DNA from: an uncultured Mailhella sp.
GTDB lineage: Bacteria; Desulfobacterota; Desulfovibrionia; Desulfovibrionales; Desulfovibrionaceae
Reading direction: 5' to 3'
Assembly: GCF_947631555.1 (NCBI RefSeq)
Contig: NZ_CANRLT010000016.1
Coordinates: 1-39,451 of the forward strand
DNA: 39,451 nt
Shown piece after piece: positions 1-9,599 of the stretch. The translations under genes were made by a program, and so were the position numbers. Each line of letters opens with the position of its first letter. Position 1 is the first letter of the stretch. The notes beneath the pieces are model-generated. The model saw only the letters and a program-made list of their open reading frames with translations. It was not told the DNA's origin and did no database searches.

Positions 1-77
<77 letters not shown>

Positions 78-113
78 AAATATGGAGAGGGAAAAATCCC
101 GATTAAACAAAAG

Positions 114-190
<77 letters not shown>

Positions 191-222
191 CCCAAGCGCT
201 CCCCAAGCGTTCCAAAATCGCA

Positions 223-298
223 TGGTGGGCAGTACAGGACTTGAACCTGTGACCCCCGCCGTGTGAAGACGATGCTCTACCTGCTGAGCTAACTGCCC
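223..298 (-). tRNA. tRNA-Val (CAC)
   Basis: The acceptor GGGCAGT pairs with ACTGCCC, followed by an A discriminator and encoded CCA. The D arm is GCTC/GAGC. The anticodon stem TCGTC/GGCGG encloses TTCACAC, giving anticodon CAC (valine). It is the first tRNA after the promoter at 312-340 and lies 32 nt upstream of the first tRNA-Asp. Confidence 0.95.
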
Positions 299-311
299 AT
301 GCGCAAAAATG

Positions 312-340
312 CTTTTATGGAAAATGGCCCGGACTGTCAA
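312..340 (-). promoter_or_regulatory. sigma-70-type promoter of the tRNA-Val/Asp/Asp operon
   Basis: On the minus strand a perfect -35 box TTGACA (335-340) is followed, after exactly 17 nt, by TAAAAG (312-317), a 4-of-6 match to the -10 consensus. Transcription would start a few nucleotides before the mature tRNA-Val 5' end at 298. This explains how the tRNAs are expressed independently of mnmG upstream. Confidence 0.75.
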
Positions 341-461
341 CAGAAAACTTCCCGTTTCCCCAAAATTTCGTGAAAATCCCTGCGCGGGAAAAGCGCGGCG
401 GCAAGCCGGTATTCACGGCCAAAGGCGTTTTTGCAGGTGGAAAAACGGGTAGAGGCGGGCG

Positions 462-2324
462 CTAGAGCAGACCGCGTTTTTTCAGCTCTATTTCCAGACA
501 GGCCAGGGCCGCGGGAGTGACGCCGGAAATGCGTCCGGCCTGCCCCAGCGTCAGGGGCTTCACTTCATTCAGCTTTTCCTGAATCTCGCGGGAAAGTCCG
601 GCAACGCCGTCATAGTCCATATCCGCGGGCAGGCGGACAGTCTCCTGACGTGCGGCGCGGCGGACCAGATCATCCTGAAGTTCGAGGTAGCCGGCGTACC
701 TGAGTACGATTTCGGTTTCCTGCACGATGTCGTCGTGGGCGGTTTCCAGCTCGGGGAGGAAAACCGAGAGCCGGCGCAGGCCAAGCTGCGGGCGGCGGCC
801 CAGATCGGCCAGGGTGACGGCCTGAGAGGGGCAGGGTTCGCCCAGAGCCGTGAAAGCGGCGGCAGTGGCGGCGTCCGGGGTGAGGCGCGTGTTCCTGAGC
901 TTGTCCATGAGTGAGCGCAGGGCCTCCTGCCTGCCGCAGAAGTGTTCCCACTGTTCATCTCCGACCAGTCCCCGTTCCCGTCCGTGGGGCGTAAGGCGGG
1001 CGTCGGCGTTGTCCTCGCGCAGGAGCAGACGGTATTCGGCGCGGGACGTGAACATGCGGAACGGCTCGTTCGTGCCCTTGGTCACCAGTTCATCGGCCAG
1101 TACGGCCATATAGCATTCGCTCCGTGCGGGGAGGAAGGGCGGGCGCTCTTCCAGCTTTGCGGCGATGTTCAGCGCTGCCCACAGTCCCTGGGCGGCGGCT
1201 TCCTCGTAGCCGGAAGTGCCGTTGATCTGCCCGGCCAGCCAGAGTCCGTCCACGCGCCGCGTCTCAAAGGTGGGGCGAAGCTGGATGGGGTTGACATAGT
1301 CGTATTCGATGGCGTAGCCGGGGCGCACGATCTCGGCGTGTTCCAGTCCCCGGATGGAAGCCACCATTTTTTCCTGAATGTCCAGAGGCAGGCTCGTGGA
1401 GATGCCGTTGGCGTAATATTCCCTGCGATCCAGACCTTCCGGCTCGATGAAGACGTGATGCCGGTCGCGGTCGGGGAAACGGGCTACCTTGTCTTCGACG
1501 GAAGGGCAGTAGCGTGCCCCTACGCCGGTGATGACGCCGGTGAACAGCGGGGAGCGGCTGAGTCCGGATCGGATGATTTCGTGCGTCTTTTCGCTGGTCC
1601 AGCTGATGTAGCAGGGGATCTGCGGAAGCACGGGGCCGGGTCCGCTGAAGCTGAAGCCCGTGGGCGGATTGTCCCCGTACTGGGCTTCCAGAGCGGCGAA
1701 GTCTATGGTGCTGCCCTTGAGCCGCGGGGTGGTTCCGGTCTTCAGGCGTCCCACGCGCAGGCCCAGGGCGCGCAGCGAGTCCGAGAGCTGCCCGGCGGCG
1801 TCATCGCCGAAGCGTCCGGCAGGGTAGTGCGTCAACCCGATATGTACCAGCCCGCAGAGAAACGTTCCCGTGGTAAGCAGGACGTGAGGGGCCGCAAATT
1901 CCTTGCCCAGACGCGTACGCACGCCCAGCACACGGCCGCCCTCCGCAACAATTTCCGTCACCATGTCCTGCCAGACGCTGACGCGCTCCTGAGCGAAGAG
2001 GTCGCGCTTGACCGCGGCGAGGTAGGTATCGCGATCCATCTGGGCGCGGCGGGCGCGCACGGCCGGACCCTTGCTGGCGTTGAGGATGCGGAACTGTATG
2101 CCGGCTTCGTCGGCCCATTTGCCCATGCAGCCGCCGAGGGCGTCTATCTCTCGAACCAGATGCCCCTTGGCCAGCCCTCCGATGGCGGGATTGCAGGAGA
2201 GATGCCCGATGCGGTCCACGTTGCTGGTAATCACCAGAACGTTGTGCCCCATACGTGCCAGGGCCATAGCCGCTTCACAGCCGGCATGGCCGGCACCGAC
2301 AACGATGCAGGAATACATAGACAT
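462..2324 (-). CDS. mnmG: tRNA uridine-5-carboxymethylaminomethyl modification enzyme MnmG (GidA)
   Basis: MnmG is the FAD-dependent partner of MnmE; together they install the cmnm5 group on the wobble uridine of several tRNAs. The 620-aa length is normal for the family. Seen in the sequence: an N-terminal dinucleotide-binding motif GAGHAGCEAA (residues ~11-20), the family block NPAIGGLAKGHLVREID (~46-62), RARRAQMDRD (~91-100), and a C-terminal GYEEAAAQG block. The gene is the last protein gene of the minus-strand block, 98 nt after rpoD and ahead of the tRNAs. An alternative start two codons in (ATG at 2318) is equally plausible, because neither ATG has a clear ribosome-binding site. This suggests dependence on upstream translation or a weak start. 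Confidence 0.97.
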   Translation of the reverse strand: MSMYSCIVVGAGHAGCEAAMALARMGHNVLVITSNVDRIGHLSCNPAIGGLAKGHLVREIDALGGCMGKWADEAGIQFRILNASKGPAVRARRAQMDRDTYLAAVKRDLFAQERVSVWQDMVTEIVAEGGRVLGVRTRLGKEFAAPHVLLTTGTFLCGLVHIGLTHYPAGRFGDDAAGQLSDSLRALGLRVGRLKTGTTPRLKGSTIDFAALEAQYGDNPPTGFSFSGPGPVLPQIPCYISWTSEKTHEIIRSGLSRSPLFTGVITGVGARYCPSVEDKVARFPDRDRHHVFIEPEGLDRREYYANGISTSLPLDIQEKMVASIRGLEHAEIVRPGYAIEYDYVNPIQLRPTFETRRVDGLWLAGQINGTSGYEEAAAQGLWAALNIAAKLEERPPFLPARSECYMAVLADELVTKGTNEPFRMFTSRAEYRLLLREDNADARLTPHGRERGLVGDEQWEHFCGRQEALRSLMDKLRNTRLTPDAATAAAFTALGEPCPSQAVTLADLGRRPQLGLRRLSVFLPELETAHDDIVQETEIVLRYAGYLELQDDLVRRAARQETVRLPADMDYDGVAGLSREIQEKLNEVKPLTLGQAGRISGVTPAALACLEIELKKRGLL

Positions 2325-2376
2325 GGGGAAGCAGGATTGAAGGTGAAGGCACGGCGCCGTCCAGCCGGATACCGGC

Positions 2377-2410
2377 GCACGTCCGGCGTCTCAGGGGACA
2401 TCGGACGTGC
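2377..2410 (-). other. intercistronic hairpin between rpoD and mnmG
   Basis: The 9-nt arms GCACGTCCG (2377-2385) and CGGACGTGC (2402-2410) are perfectly complementary around a 16-nt loop. No U-tract follows on the minus strand, so it is not a convincing intrinsic terminator. It could slow transcription or be an mRNA processing or stability element at the end of the rpoD message. Confidence 0.5.
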
Positions 2411-2422
2411 TGCCGGAGGGTG

Positions 2423-4231
2423 TCAGTTTTCGTAGAAGGAACGCAGGGTCTGACTGCGCACAGGATGGCGCAGCTTGCGCAGAGCCTTGGCCTCGATCTG
2501 GCGGATGCGTTCACGGGTGACGTTGAACAGCTTGCCCACTTCCTCGAGGGTGTGGTCGGACTTTTCGCCGATGCCGAAGCGCTTGCGCAGCACCTGCTCT
2601 TCGCGGGGGGTAAGGTCGGCGAGCACGGAGGCTATCTGCTCGGATAGCTTGGTGTTCACCACTTCTTCGGCGGGAGCCACGGCCTTCTTGTCCTCGATGA
2701 AATCTCCGAGACTGGAATCCTCTTCATCCCCAATGGGCGTCTCAAGGGAAATCGGTTCCTTGGCGATCTTGAGCACCTTCTTCACCTTGTCCACGGGGTA
2801 GTCCATGCGTTCGGCGATCTCTTCGGGCGTGGGATCGCGGCCAAGCTCCTGCACCAGATAGCGCGAGGTGCGGATGAGCTTGTTGATGGTTTCGATCATG
2901 TGTACGGGGATGCGTATGGTGCGGGCCTGATCCGCGATGGCGCGGGTGATGGCCTGGCGTATCCACCAGGTGGCGTAGGTGGAGAACTTGTAGCCCCGCT
3001 GGTACTCGAATTTGTCCACGGCCTTCATGAGTCCGATATTGCCTTCCTGAATGAGATCGAGGAACTGAAGCCCGCGGTTGGTGTATTTCTTGGCAATGCT
3101 CACCACGAGGCGCAGGTTGGAGCGGATAAGCTCCTGCTTGGCGCGCATGGAGGCCACCATGCCGCGGCGGATGCGCCAGAGCACTTCCTCGAGGTCGTCC
3201 ACATCGTGGCAGCATTTCTCCCGCAGTACCTGAAGGCTCTCGACCTTGCCGACAATGAGTTCCTTGTAGGAGAACATCTTGTCCACGCTCATGTCGATCT
3301 CGGCGGCCACTTCCTGCATGGTCCTGGTGCGGTTGTCCAGCTCCTCGAACAGAGCCAGAAGTTCCTCCTGCGACTTGCCCGTGGTCTCCACATAGGCGTC
3401 GAGTTCGCGCTGATAGTTGCGCATCTGGCGCACATAGTCCTCAACGGTTTCCACAATGCGGTCGATGAGAGTCTTTTCGAGCTTGATCTCGCGCAGGCGG
3501 GCCACCACCTCTTCCTTGTACTGGACGATTTCCTTCTGCGTGGCGGCCACACGGCGTTCCAGCGTGCAGCAGGCGTCGAGCTTCTGGTAGATTCTGTGCT
3601 TCTTCTTGTAAATGGCCTTGATCTCGTCCAGCAGCAGAATGACGCGCTGCCGCTGGTTTATCTCGTCATCGGTGGGGTCGTCCTCCTCGATGGTCTTGAC
3701 CACATCCTTGAGCTTGATGCGGTTCTGCTTGAGATCCTCACCCACGTTGATGAGTTCTTCCACGGCCACGGGGACTTCCACCAGCGCGTAGAGCACATCC
3801 TGCTCGCCCGTCTCAATCTTTTTGGCGATGACGACTTCCCCATCGCGGTCCAGGAGCGGAACCGCACCCATCTCCCGCAGGTACATGCGTACGGGGTCGG
3901 TGTTGCGGGTCGCGAAGTCACCGCTGTCATCGGAGCTGAGATCAACGGAGAAGTCAAGGGACGTCTCCACTTCGCCGTCAAAGACCATGTCCACGGGATC
4001 GTTTTCCGTGTCGGCATGGTTCACGGCGATGGACTTGCCTTCCTTTTCCGTGTCCACGATAGCGATATCCATCTGGTCGAACATCGACATGATTTCTTCA
4101 AAATTTTCCGGAGGGGTCATCAGTTCCGGGGGCACGGATTTGCTGACTTCCTCGAAGGTGAGGTAGCCTGCGGACTTGCCCTTGGCAATCAGCGTCTTGA
4201 ACTGCTGCATTTCTTTGAGATTATTGGTCAC
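2423..4231 (-). CDS. rpoD: RNA polymerase primary sigma factor RpoD (sigma-70)
   Basis: This is the housekeeping sigma factor, which directs RNA polymerase to -10/-35 promoters. From a GTG start at 4231 it is 602 aa. That start is preceded by a GGGAGG Shine-Dalgarno with 4 nt spacing and overlaps the dnaG 3' end by 11 nt. The open frame continues upstream, but that part reads dnaG out of frame. Domains: N-terminal region 1.1 (~1-80), region 1.2 ([12 protein letters not shown], ~111-122), a long non-conserved insert, region 2 with [21 protein letters not shown] and [17 protein letters not shown], region 3, and region 4.2 with [20 protein letters not shown]. The dnaG-rpoD order is the classic macromolecular-synthesis arrangement. 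Confidence 0.98.
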   Translation of the reverse strand: MTNNLKEMQQFKTLIAKGKSAGYLTFEEVSKSVPPELMTPPENFEEIMSMFDQMDIAIVDTEKEGKSIAVNHADTENDPVDMVFDGEVETSLDFSVDLSSDDSGDFATRNTDPVRMYLREMGAVPLLDRDGEVVIAKKIETGEQDVLYALVEVPVAVEELINVGEDLKQNRIKLKDVVKTIEEDDPTDDEINQRQRVILLLDEIKAIYKKKHRIYQKLDACCTLERRVAATQKEIVQYKEEVVARLREIKLEKTLIDRIVETVEDYVRQMRNYQRELDAYVETTGKSQEELLALFEELDNRTRTMQEVAAEIDMSVDKMFSYKELIVGKVESLQVLREKCCHDVDDLEEVLWRIRRGMVASMRAKQELIRSNLRLVVSIAKKYTNRGLQFLDLIQEGNIGLMKAVDKFEYQRGYKFSTYATWWIRQAITRAIADQARTIRIPVHMIETINKLIRTSRYLVQELGRDPTPEEIAERMDYPVDKVKKVLKIAKEPISLETPIGDEEDSSLGDFIEDKKAVAPAEEVVNTKLSEQIASVLADLTPREEQVLRKRFGIGEKSDHTLEEVGKLFNVTRERIRQIEAKALRKLRHPVRSQTLRSFYEN

Positions 4232-5930
4232 TACGCCTCCCTCGCGCTTCCAGAAGTGCGCGCAAATATTCCCTTTGGGTATCCTGATCGGCCGTGCCCT
4301 GGCGGAGGGCGGCCACCACGGATGCCCTGTGTGATGTCGTCTGCAGGTCGTCCAGCATTCGCCGGATAGCGTTAAGTTCGCCGTCCTCGTTGTCCAGAGG
4401 GGGAGCATCCGTTCCCCGGCAGCGGATCCAGAAATTTTTTTCTCCCGGCTCCAGTTCATCGAAGGCCATGTCCGAGTTGTACAGTGCGATCTTCTTCCAG
4501 AGCTTGAGCGCCCAGGGGGCGGACAGCGCGAGATCGGCCCCGCAGGCCTTGAGGTCGGGCAGGCGGTGCGGGTAGCGGACGGCAAAGGTCATGATTTCGC
4601 GATCGCGTGTGACGCCCTTTGGCAGCAGGGGCCGGCGTACCGCGGGCTTCGTCTCCCGCCGCTGAAGCACGGTGCTGCGCAGTTCTGCTTCGGAAAGCCC
4701 AAGGCCGGTGGCCAGTTCCGCAGCGAAACGGTGAAACAGTTCGGGCATGTCCACCTGGCCGAGGAAGCGCCGCGTCCATTCCACAGCGTCCCTTGGGGCC
4801 ATGCCGCGCAGAACCGAAATGCAGAAGGCCAGCCCGTCCTGCGCATGGGCGCGCAGGTCTTCCACCGCTTCGCGCCCGTAGGTGCGGAGCATGCTGTCGA
4901 TGTCGTTGTCGTCCGGGAACAGGATGACTTTGCAGGACAGTCCCCGGCTGAGCAGCATCTCGCAGGAACGGAAGGCAGCCTTGCGGCCGGGGGCATCGCC
5001 GTCGAACATGAGTTCCATCCGGGTGGTGAAACCGGAGAGCCGCTTGATCTGGTCGGGGGTGAGTGCGGTTCCCAGAACTCCTGCGGCCTGCGTATACCCG
5101 TACTGATGCAGGGTGATGACATCCATGTAGCCTTCCGTGAGGATGACGTTTTTTTTCACGGCGATGGACGGCCGCGCCTGAAACAGGCCGAAGAGGTGTT
5201 CGCCCTTTTTGTAGATGGGGGAATCGCTGCTGTTGATGTATTTGGCGTCGTCTTCCCTGGCCAGCGCGGGGATGATGCGCCCGCCGAAGGCGATGGCCTG
5301 CCCCGAAAGATTGCGGATGGGAAACATGAGCCGGTTGCGGAAGCGGTCGAAGGTGCGGCCTGAGCCGCTCTTCGACTGGAGTCCGCAGGCGGCCGCCGCG
5401 TCCAGGCTGTATCCGGCGCGGCGCAGTGAGTCGCCCAGATCCTGCCAGAGTTCGGGCGTCCAGCCAAGGCTGAACGTCTCCTGGAGTTCGGGGGAAATGC
5501 CGCGCTCTTCAATGTAGTCGCGGCAGACACGGGCGTCCTGTCTGCGCAGATTGCTGCGGAAATGTGCGGCCGCAAGCTCGTGCATACGGAGCATGTCACG
5601 CTTCTCTGAGCGTTCCTGACGCGCCCTGGGGTCGGGGCGGTAAGACTCGAGCTGTACGCCCGCTTCCTCAGCCAGAGCCGCAAGAGTTTCCTTGAAGTCC
5701 AGTCCGTTGAGGCGGCCGTAGAAGTCGAAGATGTCGCCGGAGGCCTGGCAGCCGAAGCAGTAGAACGTCCCCTGTTCCTCGTTGATGGAGAAGGACGGCT
5801 TGGTCTCCTGATGGAAGGGGCAGGGCGCCACGAGGCGGGAACCCACAGGGCGCAGTTCCACATAGCGTCTGGCCAGATCTGCCAGACTGATGCGGGACTT
5901 GATCGCCTGTATGACGTCGGTATTCCTCAT
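4221..5930 (-). CDS. dnaG: DNA primase DnaG
   Basis: DnaG synthesises RNA primers at the replication fork together with the DnaB helicase. The 569-aa protein has an N-terminal CHC2 zinc-binding domain (CPFH at ~38-41 and CFGC at ~58-61). The catalytic core follows, and the TOPRIM part shows [10 protein letters not shown] (~265) and [10 protein letters not shown] (~305). The C-terminal DnaB-interacting region is less conserved. The gene starts 24 nt after the mutS2 stop, and its last codons overlap the rpoD start, which indicates translational coupling. No strong Shine-Dalgarno precedes the ATG (GCACGAGA), so expression is probably modest. Confidence 0.97.
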   Translation of the reverse strand: MRNTDVIQAIKSRISLADLARRYVELRPVGSRLVAPCPFHQETKPSFSINEEQGTFYCFGCQASGDIFDFYGRLNGLDFKETLAALAEEAGVQLESYRPDPRARQERSEKRDMLRMHELAAAHFRSNLRRQDARVCRDYIEERGISPELQETFSLGWTPELWQDLGDSLRRAGYSLDAAAACGLQSKSGSGRTFDRFRNRLMFPIRNLSGQAIAFGGRIIPALAREDDAKYINSSDSPIYKKGEHLFGLFQARPSIAVKKNVILTEGYMDVITLHQYGYTQAAGVLGTALTPDQIKRLSGFTTRMELMFDGDAPGRKAAFRSCEMLLSRGLSCKVILFPDDNDIDSMLRTYGREAVEDLRAHAQDGLAFCISVLRGMAPRDAVEWTRRFLGQVDMPELFHRFAAELATGLGLSEAELRSTVLQRRETKPAVRRPLLPKGVTRDREIMTFAVRYPHRLPDLKACGADLALSAPWALKLWKKIALYNSDMAFDELEPGEKNFWIRCRGTDAPPLDNEDGELNAIRRMLDDLQTTSHRASVVAALRQGTADQDTQREYLRALLEARGRRSDQ

Positions 5931-5954
5931 TCTCGTGCTGCCTGTTGTTTTGTG

Positions 5955-8744
5955 TCAGCGGAAAAAAACCTGGGTCATGCCGTCGCCGCCCTGATCTTCG
6001 GGTGCCGTGCCGTAGGAGGCCACGCCCGGAAAGGTGCGCAGCATTTCATGCACGGCCTTGCGCAGTGCGCCCGTGCCCCGGCCGTGGACGATTTCCACGC
6101 CGTCCGTTCCCGTGAGCAGGGAGCGGTCGAGAAACTGTTCGAGTTCCGCCAGCGCCTCGTCCGCGCGCTTTCCTCTCAGATCGAGGCGCAGGAAGGGCAC
6201 AGTCCGGGAAAGTTTCGTGGTGACGCTGGACCTGGGGGCAGGGGAAGCGCTTACGGGTTCAAGATCTTCAAGCTTCGCCCACATGGTCACGCCGTTGAGG
6301 TCTATTTTGGCCTTGCCGTTCCTTGCGTCCACTTCGCGGATTACGGCCTTCTGATTCCACAGCCGGTGCATTACCTCGCCGCCTGGCGTGAATTGCGAGG
6401 CGTCCGGAGCCGGGCGCTCCTCCGCGTCTTCCTGCGATGCAAGGCTGACCCGCAGTCTGGCCATGGCCCGCTGCGTCTGCCGCGCCGTGGCCTTGCCGCT
6501 CCTGTATTCGCGCATCAGTTCCTGAGACATGCGGCGCACTTCTTCGTCCAGACGCTGACGTTCCTTTTCCAGTTTTTCCTGAAGAGCCGCACGCCGGTCA
6601 CGAAGGCGGCGTTCCTCGTCCTTCATGCGGGCGAGTTCCTCTTCCCGCTGGCGTGCCAGCGCGTTGAGCCGATCCATGACGGCACCGGCATCGTCGCCGT
6701 CCATGAGCAGATAGTGCTCGGCCCGGCGCAGAACGGATTCCGGCAGACCGTGTTCGCGGGCCACGTCCAGAGCCTGGCTTGCGCCCACCTGATCATAGGC
6801 CAGATGGAAGAGCGGCTTTTTGGTCTTCGGATCGAAGAGTACGGAGGCGGCGCGCACGCCCTCATGGGTAAGCGCGTAGCTCTTCAGCGCGGGAAAATGG
6901 GTGGCGGTCACGGTGAACGCGCCCTTTTCCAGAAGTCCGTCCAGCACGGCCTGAGCCAGCGCCGCGCCCTGGGAGGGATCCGTGCCCGCGCCGAACTCAT
7001 CCAGCAGCACCAGGGAATGGGCGTCGAGTTCGTCCCAGATGGCGGAAAGGCGGCGTATCTGGCCGGTGAACGTGGAGACGTGATCGTCCAGGCTCTGCTC
7101 GTCGCCGATGAAGGCGCGGACATTGTTCCAGAAGGGCAGCGTTGCTCCCCTGTCCACGGGAGCGGGCAGACCGGAGAGTGTCATCAGGGTGACGAGACCG
7201 AGGGTCTTGAGGGCCACGGTCTTGCCGCCTGCGTTGCCGCCGCTGATGACGAGGACGCGGTCGCCCTCGCGGAGCAGCAGGTCGGAAGGCTCGATGCGCC
7301 GCGGTCCGGTGTAGGACGGATCCTTGGCGTGGCGGGCTGATTCCAGCACCAGAAGAGGATGGCGCGCACCTGGCAGGTGGAGATCTGCGCCTTCTTCCAG
7401 CGGTACGCAGCGGCCGTCCAGTGCATCCCCCAGAAGACATTTGGCGCGGCCAAGGTCGAGCCGCACGAGGAGATTCCACGCAGCACGGAGCAAGGGCATT
7501 TCCTGAAGCATGAGTCCGGCGATCATGCGCAGAACCTTGCGTTCCTCCTCACGCTCCTTCTGCTTCAGCTCCTGAAGCCGGTTGTTCTGCTCCACCAGAA
7601 ACAGCGGCTCGAAATAGAGCGTCTCGCCGGTGTGCGAATAGTCGTGAACGACGCCCTGGATGCGGCCCTTGAAGTTGGCCTTGAGCGGCAGGACGTAGCG
7701 GTCGGACGACAGGGTCATGTAGTCGTCCTGGAGATAGTGCGCGATGTTGTACTTCTCCGCAAATTCTTTCACCCGGCGCAGGCAGTTCTGATGGATGCTG
7801 CGCAGTTCGCCACGCACGAGGAGCAGTCCCGGCGAGCTTTCGTCCCTGAGCGATCCGTCATCGCTCACGCAGCGGTTCAGGGCGGAAAGCACCAGCTCCG
7901 GCATGGGCAGAGAGCAGGCGAGTGCGTCCAGAAGCGGCCGCCGTGACGCTCCGGCGTGTATGCTTTCCGCAGCGCGGCGGGCCTGGCCAAGCGTCTCCCG
8001 GAGAGCCCAGAGCGCGTCCAGGTCGGGGGCTGGGTCGGGACGCCTTTCCACATAGTCCAGAAGCCCGGAAATATCGGGAAAGGAGGCGAGGGAAAAGTCG
8101 CCTTCCGCCATCCAGGAATGCTGTTCGTCGTAGAGGAGCTGACTTTCGCGCACGGCGGATACGCCGTCCAGAGGCCGCAGACCAAGAGCGGCTTCCCGTC
8201 CGGCCTCGGAAAGGCAGAACGAGGAGAGCTGTTCCAGAACGCGGGGGAATTCGAGGGCGCGAAGTGTGCGTTCGTCCATGAATAAATCGAAGCAGTGGGA
8301 CTGCTGGAAGCGGGCTTTCACGGCTGCGCTTACGGCCTTGCCGTCTACACGGCCCTTGCATTCGGCCATGATGGCGCTGATGGCCTTGCCCATGTTTTTC
8401 ATGCCGCCATCCAAGAGCGGTGCAACCGCGCGTTCCACCGCCTCGGCCAGCTCCGCTTCACTGAGGGGGGCAGGCAGATAGGCCCTGAGAACCTCTGCTT
8501 CAGCGGCTTCCTTTTCGGCGAGGTCGGAACGCCCGGCGGCGGTATATTGTTCGATGGAGTCCTGACGCTGTTTGAGTTCGTGCATGATGACAGACAGATA
8601 CTCGTCCTCGGACAGCGGATGCATAAGCTCCACCTGTTTGTTCTTTGCGGCTGTTTTCAGAAGACGCAGCGTTCCGAGGCGAACCTGCTGCCTGGACTTG
8701 TAGGCTTCCAGATAGTCCCTGTCGATCTGTTCTGCGATGCTCAT
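5955..8744 (-). CDS. mutS2: fused GatB/YqeY-domain protein - MutS2 endonuclease
   Basis: One uninterrupted 929-aa frame holds two proteins that are usually separate. Residues 1-~148 are a complete GatB/YqeY domain, the tRNA-amidotransferase-tail-like family (starts MSIAEQIDRDYLEAYKSRQQ; ends VSAAVKARFQQ). After a short linker, SHCFDLF, a complete MutS2 begins at residue 156 (MDERTLRALEF) and runs 774 aa, the normal length. MutS2 features: Walker A GGNAGGKT (~500), Walker B LVLLDEFGAGTDP (~577), a Glu/Arg-rich coiled coil (~680-740) and a C-terminal Smr nuclease domain with LDLRG (~850) and HGRGTG (~886). The start at 8744 has the good site GGAAGGAAA. No ribosome-binding site precedes the internal Met at 8279, which favours a real fusion. 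A lost stop codon in this strain or a sequence error remains possible. MutS2 acts on recombination intermediates or collided ribosomes; YqeY function is unclear. Confidence 0.9.
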   Translation of the reverse strand: MSIAEQIDRDYLEAYKSRQQVRLGTLRLLKTAAKNKQVELMHPLSEDEYLSVIMHELKQRQDSIEQYTAAGRSDLAEKEAAEAEVLRAYLPAPLSEAELAEAVERAVAPLLDGGMKNMGKAISAIMAECKGRVDGKAVSAAVKARFQQSHCFDLFMDERTLRALEFPRVLEQLSSFCLSEAGREAALGLRPLDGVSAVRESQLLYDEQHSWMAEGDFSLASFPDISGLLDYVERRPDPAPDLDALWALRETLGQARRAAESIHAGASRRPLLDALACSLPMPELVLSALNRCVSDDGSLRDESSPGLLLVRGELRSIHQNCLRRVKEFAEKYNIAHYLQDDYMTLSSDRYVLPLKANFKGRIQGVVHDYSHTGETLYFEPLFLVEQNNRLQELKQKEREEERKVLRMIAGLMLQEMPLLRAAWNLLVRLDLGRAKCLLGDALDGRCVPLEEGADLHLPGARHPLLVLESARHAKDPSYTGPRRIEPSDLLLREGDRVLVISGGNAGGKTVALKTLGLVTLMTLSGLPAPVDRGATLPFWNNVRAFIGDEQSLDDHVSTFTGQIRRLSAIWDELDAHSLVLLDEFGAGTDPSQGAALAQAVLDGLLEKGAFTVTATHFPALKSYALTHEGVRAASVLFDPKTKKPLFHLAYDQVGASQALDVAREHGLPESVLRRAEHYLLMDGDDAGAVMDRLNALARQREEELARMKDEERRLRDRRAALQEKLEKERQRLDEEVRRMSQELMREYRSGKATARQTQRAMARLRVSLASQEDAEERPAPDASQFTPGGEVMHRLWNQKAVIREVDARNGKAKIDLNGVTMWAKLEDLEPVSASPAPRSSVTTKLSRTVPFLRLDLRGKRADEALAELEQFLDRSLLTGTDGVEIVHGRGTGALRKAVHEMLRTFPGVASYGTAPEDQGGDGMTQVFFR

Positions 8745-8818
8745 GGCGGTCTTTCCTTCCCGTGGGCGTCCCGAAAGGCGGGATGGCCTTCGGACAGCCT
8801 CTTTTGACAATGGCAGAG

Positions 8819-8860
8819 GAGCCGGAAACCGCTCCCGTCGGGAGATACGATTTCCGGCTC
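8819..8860 (-). other. two-tier hairpin in the rpsU - yqeY/mutS2 intergenic region
   Basis: A 10-bp outer stem, GAGCCGGAAA (8819-8828) with TTTCCGGCTC (8851-8860), encloses a second perfect stem CTCCC/GGGAG around 8832-8844. No U-run follows on the minus strand. It sits between rpsU and the rest of the macromolecular-synthesis cluster, where partial termination or RNase processing would let the ribosomal protein be made in excess. The structure is read from sequence; the role is inferred. Confidence 0.6.
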
Positions 8861-8910
8861 TCGAACCGGCTTGCCCGGTCAGCGCGACGCAAACCGCGGC
8901 AAAAACGAGA

Positions 8911-9114
8911 TTATCCCATGTTGACCTTGCGCATTTTCTTGACGAGGCGCTTGCGGGCGGCAGCCTTCTTCTTCTTGCGCATGACGCTGGGCTTTTCGTA
9001 GTGCTGGCGCTTCTTCATTTCGGAGAGCACGCCGGCCTTTTCCACCTGCTTCTTGAAGCGGCGCAGGGCGATGTCGAAATTATAATCGTCTTCGGTGAGA
9101 AAAACTCCGGGCAT
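8911..9114 (-). CDS. rpsU: 30S ribosomal protein S21
   Basis: This small, basic, late-assembling 30S subunit protein is needed for efficient initiation. The 67-aa product begins [20 protein letters not shown] and ends in a Lys/Arg-rich tail, typical of deltaproteobacterial S21. The ATG at 9114 was chosen because AAGGGGGTGA lies 5 nt upstream. A GTG three codons further upstream overlaps that Shine-Dalgarno and is rejected. It is the first gene of the rpsU - mutS2 - dnaG - rpoD series. Confidence 0.97.
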   Translation of the reverse strand: MPGVFLTEDDYNFDIALRRFKKQVEKAGVLSEMKKRQHYEKPSVMRKKKKAAARKRLVKKMRKVNMG

Positions 9115-9254
9115 GAAAATCACCCCCTTTTCAGCGAATCTTTTTGTTCCGTCCGATCCGCCAGAAAAAGGAATGAACGGAAAGGTAGTTCGGAAGCATG
9201 ACTCCGAACGCCGGACTGACGTCGGAAGAAAGTGGCAAATTAAACTTTTTTGCC

Positions 9255-9290
9255 AAAAAAAGCAAGCCCCTGAACACGGAAGGTTTCAGG
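9255..9290 (-). terminator. candidate terminator after HU / small membrane protein
   Basis: On the minus strand CCTGAA and TTCAGG (9285-9290 and 9269-9274) form a 6-bp stem with a 10-nt loop, followed 7 nt later by seven T (9261-9255). The gap between stem and U-run weakens the call. A second small inverted repeat, TGGCAAA/TTTGCCA at 9233-9255, overlaps the T-run. Confidence 0.35.
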
Positions 9291-9369
9291 AAAAACTGCG
9301 CCCCGTTCTCCCCTCGGGCAGAGGCGGAACGGACGTGAGACGGGCCTCGTGCGTCCAGGCCGCCCGCGG

Positions 9370-9552
9370 TCAATGCTGCTCGTGTTCCGTCTTTTTGGCG
9401 TCCTTGATGGCGCGGGCAAAGACCAGAGTCAGACCGATGGCGAGGACGAGGAGAACCGCGTAGAGTACGCCGAAGAAGATGGCGTAGTCAGGCTGCCACA
9501 ACGGCAGAGTCCACGGGAAGGGACCCTGGCCGTTTTCACCGTGCATGAGCAT
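9370..9552 (-). CDS. small single-pass membrane protein, function unknown
   Basis: A 60-aa product with a polar N-terminus containing HGENGQGPFPW, one strongly hydrophobic segment (~25-46, AIFFGVLYAVLLVLAIGLTLVF) and a charged tail (ARAIKDAKKTEHEQH). This gives one membrane helix with the basic tail probably cytoplasmic. The start is well supported by AAGGAG 5 nt before the ATG. It lies 47 nt downstream of HU on the same strand and is probably co-transcribed with it. I do not recognise a named family. The size and layout are reminiscent of small accessory subunits of membrane complexes, but nothing in the sequence identifies one. Confidence 0.75.
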   Translation of the reverse strand: MLMHGENGQGPFPWTLPLWQPDYAIFFGVLYAVLLVLAIGLTLVFARAIKDAKKTEHEQH

Positions 9553-9599
9553 GAGAACTCCTTGAAACTGAAAGGAAGGCTTGTCCCTGCCTCAGCGGC

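Noticed and set aside
942-2435. Long plus-strand open frame opposite mnmG
   Set aside because: It is a shadow of mnmG codon bias, with no motifs and no ribosome-binding site.
2423-4585. 720-aa version of RpoD
   Set aside because: The extra 118 residues read dnaG out of frame and have no sigma-factor similarity. The GTG at 4231 has a GGGAGG site and the normal N-terminus.
9188-9209. Hairpin GTTCGGA/TCCGAAC in the rpsU leader as an autoregulatory site
   Set aside because: The 7-bp stem is real, but nothing links it to S21 binding or control, and similar short stems are expected by chance in GC-rich DNA.
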